NCBI RefSeq assembly: GCF_002218065.1
Contig: NZ_BDUB01000001.1
Coordinates: forward strand, 1,682,711 to 1,746,710
DNA: 64,000 nt
Origin: Nodularia sp. NIES-3585
GTDB lineage: Bacteria > Cyanobacteriota > Cyanobacteriia > Cyanobacteriales > Nostocaceae
Reading direction: 5' to 3'
The notes beneath the pieces are model-generated. The model was not told where the DNA came from, did no database searches, and saw nothing but the letters and a program-made list of their open reading frames with translations. The number at the start of each line of letters is the position of its first letter. The stretch's first letter is position 1. The position numbers were made by a program, and so were the translations under genes. Shown piece after piece: positions 8,381 through 16,311 of the stretch.

Positions 8381-9097
8381 ATGAGTAAGATTCGTATTGC
8401 TCTGATTGAAGATCATGACCTCACCCGTGTAGGTATTCGGACAGCTTTACTACAAAAGGAAGAAGTTGAAGTTGTCGGAGAAGCTGCCAATGCGGCGGCA
8501 GGTCTAAAAATGTTAAAAAAGGTACAACCAGATATTGCAATTATCGATATTGGTTTACCAGACAAGGATGGTATTGAACTGACACGGGAGTTGAAAGCTC
8601 TCAGTAATGGAGATGATTCAGGCATAAAGGTGCTAATTCTCACACTTCAGGATAACAAAGAAGCGGTGTTGGCAGCTTTTGCAGCTGGGGCAGACTCTTA
8701 CTGTATGAAGGATATCAAGTTTGATAATTTGCTCGAAGCAGTACGAGTCACTTACAATGGCAATGCTTGGATTGATCCAGCGATCGCGCGAATTGTGTTG
8801 CAACAAGCACAAAAGAATCCGCCCTCACGGGAAAATATTTCCACAGATCAGAAAAATATTTTACCAAAATCAGAATCTGGGGAGGAGGAAAATACTGATA
8901 CTTATACCCTTACAGAAAGGGAGTTAGAAGTGCTACAGTTAATCGTTGAAGGTTGTAGCAATGCACTCATTGCCGAACGACTATATATTACTGTCGGGAC
9001 TGTGAAAACACACGTCAGAAATATTTTGAATAAGCTCTGTGCCGATGACCGCACTCAAGCGGCAGTACGCGCCTTGCGTTCTGGATTGGTGGGATAA
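8381..9097 (+). CDS. NarL/FixJ-type response regulator
   Basis: A 238-residue two-domain regulator. The receiver domain has acidic residues ED near 10-11, the phospho-acceptor Asp56 in AIIDIGLPD, and a Lys in the conserved CMKD motif near residue 108. A C-terminal LuxR-type helix-turn-helix (TLTERELEVLQLIVEG ... TVGTVKTHVRNIL) follows an 18-25 residue polar linker. It is a DNA-binding transcription factor. The ATG at 8381 is preferred over the TTG two codons upstream. The kinase partner is unknown. It lies directly before the receiver-GAF-PP2C phosphatase gene, 135 bp away. Confidence 0.92.
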   Translation: MSKIRIALIEDHDLTRVGIRTALLQKEEVEVVGEAANAAAGLKMLKKVQPDIAIIDIGLPDKDGIELTRELKALSNGDDSGIKVLILTLQDNKEAVLAAFAAGADSYCMKDIKFDNLLEAVRVTYNGNAWIDPAIARIVLQQAQKNPPSRENISTDQKNILPKSESGEEENTDTYTLTERELEVLQLIVEGCSNALIAERLYITVGTVKTHVRNILNKLCADDRTQAAVRALRSGLVG

Positions 9098-9232
9098 AGC
9101 TCAATTTGAGTGTAAAAACCATTAAACCAACTCCACCGAAGTTACAAACTTGGAGTGAATTTATCAGTTCAAAGTGGGTAACTTCTCTTTAGAGATTACT
9201 TTTTAACCTTGAGGTAATAGGTGGGATAAAAA

Positions 9233-10951
9233 TTGCAAAATCTCGCCATTTTAGTATCCCAAAATTTAAAGTCAAATATGACTGGAACAGACACAGGCAA
9301 ATTGAAGCTCATGGTCGTAGACGATGAGCAGGATAACTTAGATTTACTCTATCGTACTTTTAGGCGAGATTTTCAAGTATATAAAGCTAATCATGCCCTG
9401 AGTGCGCTAGAAATTTTGGACAAAGAAGGTGAGATGGCTGTGATTATTTCGGATCAAAGGATGCCGGAAATGAACGGTACTGACTTTCTCAGTCTCACAG
9501 TGGAGCGCTTTCCCGATACAATTCGGATTTTACTGACTGGCTTTACTGATGTTGAAGATTTGGTAGCGGCAATTAATTCTGGTCAAGTTTTCAAGTACAT
9601 TACCAAACCTTGGAGTCCTGAACAACTTAAGGTATTAGTTGAGCAAGCCACTGATACATATTGCCTAGTCAAGAAGCGTACCCGCGAGTTAAGTCGGGCT
9701 TTGCGGCGAGAATCTTTGTTCAATGCGGTGACAACGGCAATTCGGGAATCGCTAGATTATGATAGTATGCTGCAAAAAATTGTGGACACTATTGGACACT
9801 CATTTGCAACTACTTGTTGTTTGCTCAGACCAGTGGAAAGCGATCGCTTGACAGCAGAGGAATTTTGTTACCGAGATTCTCAGTCCAGTTTCCCTGATTT
9901 TGCCTACGATCCCAGTCTGTTAATTGAAAAAGTTCTGCAAACCCGCCATTATCAACTGACTCAAGATACATATGACGGCAAAAACTGTCAGCAGATGGTT
10001 GTACCACTTGCCTACCAGCAGCATTTGCTAGCGGTTCTTGCTATCTACCAGTGGGGAAAGAAACAACTTTGGCAAGAGGAAGAAATCCAACTGATTGCAG
10101 GTGTAGCTGAACAAGCAGCCTTAGCTCTGTCCCAAGCCAAACTCTACCAGCGCCTCCAGGAAAAGCAAGCACAGCTCGGTACTGAATTGGAAGTGGCTCG
10201 CCAAATTCAAAACAATTTGTTACGCCAAATTCTACCTGATATCAAGGGTGGGAAGGTGCAAGCCTGTTGTTACCCAGCCCGTGAAGTGGGAGGTGATTTT
10301 TTTGAGGTGTTTGTCCATCCCAAAGGCGATTTATGGTTAGCAGTCGGTGATGTTTCCGGTAAGGGTGTCCCAGCTGCTTTATTCATGGCTAGTGCGATTT
10401 CGGTATTACGACGGGAATTAGCTCAAGAAACACCAGCCGAACCCAATGTAGTAGTACATCACCTAAATAACGCTCTTTGTGATGACTTGACTGGCAACAA
10501 TTGCTTCATTACCCTCGTTCTGGCTCGTTATACTCCTATCACTAAAGAACTAGTTTATGCTAATGCTGGTCACATCTATCCCTTAGTTTGGTCACATCAA
10601 AACAGCGTAGCCGTTAACCCTAATTATCTCAAAGTGCGTGGCATTCCTTTGGGTATCTTGCCTCAATGGCAAGCAAAATCAGGTCATTTAACTCTCGCTC
10701 CAGGAGATACCTTACTGCTAGCTAGTGATGGAATTACTGAAGCTATGGTATCAAATAAATTATTAAATCCTGAAACTATTGAGGATAGCCGACAGCTAAT
10801 CAGCCGTTCTATGCTCAATCAAGAAGGGCTATGGCAAATTTTACAAAGAGAACCACAACCGTTCTCTCTTGACAATTTACTAGCTCGCATTCAGGCAGAT
10901 AACCACATTCAAGAAGATGATCAAACTATACTCTCACTGGAGGTTTTATAG
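9233..10951 (+). CDS. Receiver-GAF-PP2C (SpoIIE/RsbU-type) phosphatase
   Basis: A 572-residue protein. It has a receiver domain (about 25-145, Asp74 in VIISDQRMPEMNG), a GAF-like sensor region (about 165-300), a coiled coil (about 300-335) and a PPM/SpoIIE phosphatase domain (345-572, with GGDFFEVF, GDVSGKGVPAALFMA and ASDGITEA metal-site motifs). RsbU-type enzymes dephosphorylate an anti-sigma-antagonist (STAS) protein. The downstream gene is an RsbW-like kinase starting 3 bp later, so the two form a partner-switching pair. The TTG start at 9233 has a good AGGTGGGA site; ATG 9278 (residue 16) is the alternative. Confidence 0.9.
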   Translation: MQNLAILVSQNLKSNMTGTDTGKLKLMVVDDEQDNLDLLYRTFRRDFQVYKANHALSALEILDKEGEMAVIISDQRMPEMNGTDFLSLTVERFPDTIRILLTGFTDVEDLVAAINSGQVFKYITKPWSPEQLKVLVEQATDTYCLVKKRTRELSRALRRESLFNAVTTAIRESLDYDSMLQKIVDTIGHSFATTCCLLRPVESDRLTAEEFCYRDSQSSFPDFAYDPSLLIEKVLQTRHYQLTQDTYDGKNCQQMVVPLAYQQHLLAVLAIYQWGKKQLWQEEEIQLIAGVAEQAALALSQAKLYQRLQEKQAQLGTELEVARQIQNNLLRQILPDIKGGKVQACCYPAREVGGDFFEVFVHPKGDLWLAVGDVSGKGVPAALFMASAISVLRRELAQETPAEPNVVVHHLNNALCDDLTGNNCFITLVLARYTPITKELVYANAGHIYPLVWSHQNSVAVNPNYLKVRGIPLGILPQWQAKSGHLTLAPGDTLLLASDGITEAMVSNKLLNPETIEDSRQLISRSMLNQEGLWQILQREPQPFSLDNLLARIQADNHIQEDDQTILSLEVL

Positions 10952-10954
10952 GTA

Positions 10955-11380
10955 ATGAAAAGTGAGCTTCATGTACCAAGTGATCTCAATTATTTAAATA
11001 TCGTCGAAAGCTGGTTGTTAGGATGCTTAAAAATACATCTAAAAGAATCAGTGGATTGGTCAAGGCAATCAAGTCGTTTGCGGCTAGCTTTGGTGGAAGC
11101 ATACTCAAATGTAGTCCGTCATGCCCACAAAGAACAACCTAGTTTGCCGATTTTACTGCGTTTAGAATTGAAAAACCGAGATATTGCCATAGAAATTTGG
11201 GACTATGGCGAAGGCTTTGATATCTCTAACTACTTTCCGCCCAACCCTACAGATAAACAAGAAGGCGGTTATGGATGGCTGATTATGAATCGTCTGATGG
11301 ATAATGTTGAATATCAGTTACAAGTTAATGGTGCAAATTGTCTCAAATTAGAAGCTACTCTCCCAGAAATAACTAGTTAA
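10955..11380 (+). CDS. RsbW-like anti-sigma/serine kinase (HATPase)
   Basis: A 141-residue GHKL ATPase domain standing alone. The N-box is EAYSNVVRHAH (48-58), G1 is DYGEGFD (83-89) and G2 is GGYGWLIM (104-111). This matches RsbW/SpoIIAB-type kinases that phosphorylate a STAS antagonist and bind a sigma factor or another regulator. It starts 3 bp after the PP2C gene, so they are almost certainly co-transcribed. No STAS-domain gene is found in the window, so the substrate must be elsewhere. Confidence 0.88.
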   Translation: MKSELHVPSDLNYLNIVESWLLGCLKIHLKESVDWSRQSSRLRLALVEAYSNVVRHAHKEQPSLPILLRLELKNRDIAIEIWDYGEGFDISNYFPPNPTDKQEGGYGWLIMNRLMDNVEYQLQVNGANCLKLEATLPEITS

Positions 11381-11463
11381 CAATTTCAAATGCCCAAATT
11401 GACGATTGCTAGACTTTTTCAGTATTGTCTAAGCTTACATAAAAAGTCTGGTAATTGCCGATT

Positions 11464-11838
11464 TTACCGTGGTATGATTAGCATTAATAATATGTCTCGG
11501 TTTCCTCCGGCAACTCGCTCAATTGATTCTAGGGCAGCTGCTGAGGCTGGAAAACATTTACCATCTAAGGCCGGAACTTCTGCAAAGTAATCTCGTGGTT
11601 TAAACAAGTGCAGAATGTGTTCCTTGCCGTTGGGGGATACCTTAAATATTTTGACTCGTCCAGTTTTCACCACAAAGAATCCCGTTGCCTCACTACCTTG
11701 ATGAAAAATCACATCTCCTTTGTTAAATCGTTGCAGTTGGGCAATTTTCGTCAACGGTAGCAGTTGTGTCCGATTTAACTCTCGAAATATTAACGTTGTT
11801 TGTAACCAACTGCTTAAATCAGATTTATCTACCATCAT
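11464..11838 (-). pseudogene. Crp/Fnr-family regulator, C-terminally truncated
   Basis: 124 codons on the minus strand. The N-terminal cNMP-binding beta-barrel is clear (FNKGDVIFHQGSEATGFFVV, then FAEVPALDGKCFPASA at the phosphate-binding-cassette position). The frame then runs into unrelated sequence (VAGGNRDILLMLIIPR) and stops. The remaining barrel strands, the dimerisation helix and the helix-turn-helix are absent, and I do not see them in other frames towards 11380. Family members are usually about 220 residues. It is most likely a dead remnant, though a short sensory protein cannot be excluded. Confidence 0.65.
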
Positions 11839-12327
11839 TGCACCCTAGGCGATCGCCTACTCCTATTTCATGAATCTAATACAGCCCGGCGTAAATAAAC
11901 CTCCCATTCCAAGTCAACGAAAAGCCTACAAAATAAGCTTTTTGACTTCCGCCTTGGGCTACTAGTTGTCACTGTCAGAAAATTAAGAATTTTTCCATAT
12001 TGGTTTTGACTTAAGTCAAATCATTTTACAGGGCTGTTGTTCTAAACTAGAGTTGTTCATCAAAAGAGCAAAAAACTCGTAATCATGCTGTTAAAAAAAC
12101 CATAAAATTTTGGACGTTGCTGAATCAGAGTATGAAATACCAAAATTATCCACTATTAACCAGAAACTCAATCTTTAACGAACCCAAGTTTCAAATCTGG
12201 GGTAACGATGGTTGACTCATGACTTTGAGTTCTTTTCTGCAAGTCTGCATTGTAAATACTTAATAGCATGACATTTCTATGCTATGACCACAACTAAAAT
12301 ATTCCCATCAATTCATTAATTTTAACT
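11839..12327. other. Gene-free region upstream of glbN
   Basis: A 489-bp AT-rich stretch with no convincing ORF. The notable element is the perfect 16-bp palindrome at 12005-12020. It should carry the glbN promoter and that of the truncated Crp/Fnr gene. Confidence 0.4.
12005..12020. promoter_or_regulatory. Fnr/Crp-like operator TTTGACTTAAGTCAAA
   Basis: A perfect 16-bp palindrome with the half-sites TTGAC and GTCAA separated by 4 bp. This is the spacing of Fnr/Dnr/NnrR sites (TTGAT-N4-ATCAA). It lies between a truncated Crp/Fnr gene and glbN, about 308 bp before the glbN start. Binding is inferred from the motif shape only. Confidence 0.45.
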
Positions 12328-12702
12328 ATGACAACTTTATTTGATCAACTCGGTGGCAAAGAGGCTGTTGACCTAGCAGTTGATAAGTTCTACGAACGTG
12401 TTTTGCGCGATGAACGCATCAACTACTTTTTTAAAGATGTCGATATGGTCAAGCAACGCAATCACCAAAAAGCTTTTCTTACCTACGCTTTTGGAGGTAC
12501 TTCTCAATATAATGGTCGATATATGAGGGAAGCACACCAAGAGTTGGTAGAAAAACGAGGTTTGAACAGCGAGCATTTTGACGCAGTTGCGGAGAATCTC
12601 ATGGACACGCTCAAAGAGATGGGTGTTCCTGATCATCTACTTGCAGAAGTGGCAGCGATCGCCGCAGCACCTCAACACAAAAAAGATGTCTTGAATGTTT
12701 GA
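12328..12702 (+). CDS. glbN: Group I truncated haemoglobin, GlbN type
   Basis: 124 residues, the same length as Synechocystis GlbN. The B-helix Phe-Tyr pair is at 21-22 and Gln43 follows. His46 (E10) and His70 (F8, in MREAH) are at the positions of the two axial haem ligands of that protein. His117 (PQHKK) corresponds to the His that forms a covalent bond with a haem vinyl there. A hexacoordinate, possibly covalently linked haem is therefore predicted. GlbN proteins are tied to NO and reactive-nitrogen handling. A strong terminator follows at 12722-12756. Confidence 0.93.
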   Translation: MTTLFDQLGGKEAVDLAVDKFYERVLRDERINYFFKDVDMVKQRNHQKAFLTYAFGGTSQYNGRYMREAHQELVEKRGLNSEHFDAVAENLMDTLKEMGVPDHLLAEVAAIAAAPQHKKDVLNV

Positions 12703-12721
12703 ATCTGTGAAATAAATGTAC

Positions 12722-12756
12722 AACACCCCGATAAGTTCTCTTCCTGGGGTGTTTTT
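12722..12756 (+). terminator. Rho-independent terminator after glbN
   Basis: Arms AACACCCC (12722-12729) and GGGGTGTT (12746-12753) are followed by a T-run. It starts 20 bp after the glbN stop and also sits at the 3' end of the convergent CTDH gene. Confidence 0.85.
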
Positions 12757-12758
12757 GG

Positions 12759-13208
12759 CTAATTTTGCCGCCGTAGAGCCAGTAATTCTTGGGGAGAACC
12801 TAACAGCTTAATTTTAGCGTTGATAATTTGTCGTTGTCGGTTGAGGATAAAGAACCAGGTGACATTGACACCACACCAGGAAGTTTGCGCCTTACCTGTT
12901 ACCTGAAATTGGATGTGCTCATTTTCTAAGGTTTCGACAATTCCTTGACGGGGAAAAGCTTTAGTATTTTGAGCTTCTTGTTCTAAATAGAGAGCGATCG
13001 CCTCTTTTCCCACAATACCAGATTCAAAGGGCGGATACATTACGCCATCATCGGCAAATAGGGCAACAGTTGCTGGAAATTCTCCGGCGTTGAGAGTTTC
13101 AAAGTAACGCAGGATAATGGGTTCGATAATTCCCTCAATCTGAAATTCTTCTGTGTTTATAGTGGCGACGTTTCTCTGATTTGTCTGTGTGGATTCAGCA
13201 TCTGTCAT
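12759..13208 (-). CDS. CTDH: C-terminal-domain homologue of orange carotenoid protein
   Basis: A 149-residue NTF2-fold protein. Residues 30-147 follow the OCP C-terminal domain: YFETLNAGEF, ALFADDG, PPFESGIVGKEAI, QVTGKAQTSWCGVNV and the closing KLLGSPQELLALR. CTDHs bind a keto-carotenoid as a dimer and pass it to the HCP proteins. The single Cys112, in TSWCGV, fits the Cys103 that makes a redox-switchable disulfide in the Anabaena protein, given this protein's longer N-terminus. An HCP gene lies 2.5 kb away at 15680. Plain NTF2/SnoaL annotation would be the fallback. Confidence 0.85.
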   Translation of the reverse strand: MTDAESTQTNQRNVATINTEEFQIEGIIEPIILRYFETLNAGEFPATVALFADDGVMYPPFESGIVGKEAIALYLEQEAQNTKAFPRQGIVETLENEHIQFQVTGKAQTSWCGVNVTWFFILNRQRQIINAKIKLLGSPQELLALRRQN

Positions 13209-13321
13209 ATATTTACCTTAATTACGCTAGCTGAAATTAATTGAAAGATAAAAATAGAATCAAAAAAAGATGCTATGGAAATAGATTGCCAAAAGTGGGA
13301 ATAAATATTTTTATATATATT

Positions 13322-13349
13322 GGGGAGTAGGGAGTAGGGAGTGGGGAGT
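13322..13349. repeat. Heptamer array (GGGGAGT / AGGGAGT), 4 units
   Basis: Four tandem 7-bp units, the complement of CCCCACT-type units, upstream of queG. Heptamers of this kind are the STRR sequences known from heterocystous cyanobacteria. Confidence 0.85.
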
Positions 13350-13402
13350 GGGATAATGTATAAATAAGCTGCCTATGATTGCGGCTAAATTCAGATAAAA
13401 AA

Positions 13403-14356
13403 ATGGATCAGCATTCTGTGACTAGCAGCAGTGTAGTTAAAGAAAAAGCCAAAGAGTTGGGTTTCCACAAAGTCGGGATTACGGCTGTAGATGGGGTAGA
13501 TAATACAGACGCGCAGAGGTTACAAGCATGGATAAGTCTGGGTTATCACGCCGATATGGAGTGGATGAATAGCCCCAAGCGTCAAGATATGAGCTTAATT
13601 ATGCCAGAGGCGCGATCGCTTATATCTGTCGCCCTCAATTACTACACACCAGATCAACGTCCTGAAGGCGAAGAATACGCCAAAATCTCTCGCTATGGCT
13701 GGGGTCGGGACTATCATAAAGTGATGCATAAAAAGCTCAAGGCGCTGATGTTATGGCTAGAATCATTAGGTGCAGGTATTCAAGCAAAATATTATGCAGA
13801 CACTGGCCCAGTACAAGATAAAGTTTGGGCGCAACGAGCCGGAATCGGTTGGATCGCCAAAAATGGTAATCTGATTACTAGAGAATATGGCTCTTGGGTA
13901 TTCTTAGGAGAGATGATCACAAATCTGGAATTAGAAAGCGATCGCCCCCATACAGAACACTGTGGTAGCTGCACTCGTTGTCTAGACGCTTGTCCTACAG
14001 GTGCAATTACTCAACCGTTTGTAGTCGATGCTAACCGCTGCATTGCTTATCATACCATCGAAAATCGGTCAGAAACATTACCAGAGACAATATCATCCAA
14101 TTTACAAGGTTGGGTTGCTGGTTGCGACATTTGCCAAGATGTTTGTCCGTGGAATCAGCGTTTTGCCCAGACAACGGATGTAGCAGATTTTCAACCTTAT
14201 TCTGGTAATATTGCACCTCATCTGATAGAATTAGCCAACATCTCAACCCATGAGTGGGATCAACGATTTCCTGCATCAGCCTTGCGGCGGATTAAGCCAG
14301 AAATGTTAAGACGAAACGCCCGTGCTAATCTTGACGCATCCAAACTTAACGAATGA
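13403..14356 (+). CDS. queG: Epoxyqueuosine reductase QueG
   Basis: A 317-residue protein for the last step of queuosine tRNA modification, reducing epoxyqueuosine with cobalamin and two 4Fe-4S clusters. The cluster motifs are HCGSCTRCLDACPTG and CDICQDVCPWN. The N-terminal half has the family hallmarks KAKELGFHKVGI and the Y-A-D-T-G-P-V motif (catalytic Asp region). C-terminal HEAT repeats of longer QueG proteins are absent, as usual in cyanobacteria. ATG 13403 was chosen over an upstream TTG at 13379. It overlaps the next gene by 4 bp (ATGA), so the two are translationally coupled. Confidence 0.93.
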   Translation: MDQHSVTSSSVVKEKAKELGFHKVGITAVDGVDNTDAQRLQAWISLGYHADMEWMNSPKRQDMSLIMPEARSLISVALNYYTPDQRPEGEEYAKISRYGWGRDYHKVMHKKLKALMLWLESLGAGIQAKYYADTGPVQDKVWAQRAGIGWIAKNGNLITREYGSWVFLGEMITNLELESDRPHTEHCGSCTRCLDACPTGAITQPFVVDANRCIAYHTIENRSETLPETISSNLQGWVAGCDICQDVCPWNQRFAQTTDVADFQPYSGNIAPHLIELANISTHEWDQRFPASALRRIKPEMLRRNARANLDASKLNE

Positions 14357-14988
14357 CCCAGAAAGTAATTATTTTTGATTTTGATGGCACGATTGCGGAT
14401 ACAGTAGATGCTCTTGTGACTATTGCCAATCGTTTAGCTGTAGAGTTTGGTTATATACAAATTACCCCGGAGGAACTTGCTCTGCTCAGAACTTTTACCT
14501 CTAGGGAAATTATTAAATACTCAGGAATTTCTTTATTTAAAATTCCGTTTCTACTCAAAAAAGTTAAAGGAGAATTAAAACACAAAATTCAAGAATTTAA
14601 ACCGATACCCGGAATTTACGAAGCCTTAATAGAACTGCAAAATCACGGTTATAAATTAGGGATTATTACGTCTAATTCTCAAGATAACGTCACGGCTTTT
14701 CTGGCAAATAACGAATTAGACCAGTTATTCGACTTTATTTATTCAGGAGTCACCATCTTTGGTAAAACAACCATAATCAATAACGTCTTAAGACAAAAAC
14801 AACTCAAAACTCAAGCAGTCATTTATGTCGGGGATGAAACCAGAGATATAGAAGCCTCAAAAAAAGCTAATATCAAAGTGATTGCCGTAGCGTGGGGCTT
14901 CAATTCTCCAGAAGCTTTAGCTAAACAAAAGCCGAATTTTTTGATTCACCATCCCAGCGAACTACTAGAAGTTATCAAAAAGTGCTGA
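14353..14988 (+). CDS. HAD-superfamily phosphatase (Gph-like)
   Basis: A 211-residue HAD hydrolase. Motif I DFDGTIADT is at 9-17 (nucleophile Asp9, acid Asp11), motif II ITSNS lies near residue 105, a Lys follows in FGKT, and motif III is YVGDETRDIEAS. The cap is a small helical C1 domain. This is the phosphoglycolate-phosphatase-like subgroup; the true substrate is unknown. Its start codon overlaps the queG stop, so it is an operon partner. Confidence 0.88.
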   Translation: MTQKVIIFDFDGTIADTVDALVTIANRLAVEFGYIQITPEELALLRTFTSREIIKYSGISLFKIPFLLKKVKGELKHKIQEFKPIPGIYEALIELQNHGYKLGIITSNSQDNVTAFLANNELDQLFDFIYSGVTIFGKTTIINNVLRQKQLKTQAVIYVGDETRDIEASKKANIKVIAVAWGFNSPEALAKQKPNFLIHHPSELLEVIKKC

Positions 14989-15101
14989 GAGGTTGTTTAT
15001 CAAGTCGTAAAGCTGACTGAATAACCCCTCTCAAAACCTCTCCCCCACGGGAGAGAGGCTTCAAAAATTGTATATTCATTGCTGGTAAAATTGGGAAAAA
15101 A

Positions 15102-15476
15102 TTACTGTTGCGATTCACCTTTTTTAAAAGCTTTTTGAACTAAATCATCACTAACATTAGTTACAGCCTCACTTCTAGAACCCCCAATTTCTTTTGCCAT
15201 TTCTACATAGTCTTTGGGGTTACCGCTCGATTGCGTTTCAGTTTTTGTTTCTTCGACTTCAGCAACTTTTTGCTGAGGTGCAGTGGCGGCTGAATCGGCT
15301 GCTGCACCTTCATTTGTCCGGTCAATTTCACTGACACTAAATTCTTGTGCAGTTGCATAGTCTGATTCAAAATTAACCTTTGGTGTTTTTTCTTCACCAC
15401 TAGCCATATTATCAGCAGCTAATTGTGCATCATGGGTAGAAGCTTGATTTGCATTGGTTTTCATTTTATCAGCCAT
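15102..15476 (-). CDS. Acidic, disordered hypothetical protein
   Basis: A 124-residue protein rich in Ala, Glu, Thr, Ser and Gln, with no Cys or Trp and little hydrophobic character. It is probably intrinsically disordered apart from a short helix near the C-terminus (DDLVQKAFKKG). I do not recognise the family. The ATG at 15474-15476 is preferred over the GTG at 15485 because an AAGG sequence sits about 10 bp upstream. It is divergent from the HCP gene (204 bp), so the two may share regulation. Confidence 0.6.
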   Translation of the reverse strand: MADKMKTNANQASTHDAQLAADNMASGEEKTPKVNFESDYATAQEFSVSEIDRTNEGAAADSAATAPQQKVAEVEETKTETQSSGNPKDYVEMAKEIGGSRSEAVTNVSDDLVQKAFKKGESQQ

Positions 15477-15679
15477 AAATAACACCTTGGGTAATTTTGC
15501 AATTGCTGGGGCAATATTACCAAAGCTAGGGGTAATTTTCTTTCTGTCTAGAGAAAGAGTTATACATCTACTAAATGGTAGATTAAAACTATTTAATATA
15601 ACTCTTACTTTCGGAAGTAGATTCTGGATGAGAAACTTTGTTAATCCTTAATAGGATTGATAAATCATGGAGATCCATT

Positions 15680-16210
15680 GTGACTACAACTTCCAACAAA
15701 AATGTTTCCCAAGCACTAAATAATGAAACTATAAAAGTAGTTGAAGGGTTCAATGCCTTAGATACCGATGCTAAATTAGCATGGTTTTATTTTGTTTATA
15801 AAAAAATGGGTAAATCCATTACTCCGGCGGCTCCAGAGGCGGCTGAACCAGAACTGTCTCCCATGCTTTTAGGAGATTATTTCCAGCTTTCACCTGAGCA
15901 ACAATTAACAATTATGCGGGATATTGTGGAGGGTAAAGACACAGATTATTCCCGTGCTTATGGCGCGATTAAAGAAAATAATCAACTGTTAGTTTGGTAT
16001 GCTTGGGCTGCGGCTATGGGCAATCAAGTAGTGGGAATGCCAAATAATTATCAGGGTACTGATGCAATCAAAAATTTGCTTTCCCAAACTGAAAAACTAG
16101 ATTTTGAAGGACAAATATCTGTGTTTCGCACAATCGCTGGTCAAATGGGCTACAGCGATGTTCAGCCTATTGAGACACAAGCACAAACTGGCAAAACCCC
16201 TAGTTTGTAA
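15680..16210 (+). CDS. Helical carotenoid protein (OCP N-terminal-domain homologue)
   Basis: A 176-residue all-helical protein that matches the carotenoid-binding N-terminal domain of the orange carotenoid protein: AWFYFVYKKMG (34-44), LLGDYFQLSPEQQLTIMRDIV (63-83), WYAWAAAMG (106-114) and VFRTIAGQMGY (148-158). HCPs carry a keto-carotenoid and quench singlet oxygen or phycobilisomes, depending on the paralogue. The C-terminal NTF2 domain is missing by design; a CTDH lies at 12759. The start is GTG 15680 with a GGAG site 8 bp upstream. The frame is open further upstream, without support. Confidence 0.9.
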   Translation: MTTTSNKNVSQALNNETIKVVEGFNALDTDAKLAWFYFVYKKMGKSITPAAPEAAEPELSPMLLGDYFQLSPEQQLTIMRDIVEGKDTDYSRAYGAIKENNQLLVWYAWAAAMGNQVVGMPNNYQGTDAIKNLLSQTEKLDFEGQISVFRTIAGQMGYSDVQPIETQAQTGKTPSL

Positions 16211-16217
16211 CTTGTAG

Positions 16218-16237
16218 AGACGCGATGAATCGCGTCT
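16218..16237. repeat. Palindromic repeat AGACGCGAT-ga-ATCGCGTCT
   Basis: This copy of the dispersed palindrome family lies 8 bp after the HCP stop codon and is preceded by GTAG. Confidence 0.75.
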
Positions 16238-16267
16238 GTGCTGGGGAATCGGGAATAAAATATGGAA

Positions 16268-16311
16268 CCTCACCCCCGACCCCTCTCCTTGTTAAGGAGA
16301 GGGGAGTGAGG
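16268..16311. repeat. Long hairpin overlapping the ATPase 3' end
   Basis: Arms CCCCTCTCCTT (16280-16290) and AAGGAGAGGGG (16294-16304) are flanked by CCTCAC/GTGAGG. The stop codon and last codons of the minus-strand ABC ATPase lie inside it. It could be a bidirectional terminator or a mobile repeat that became coding. Confidence 0.7.
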
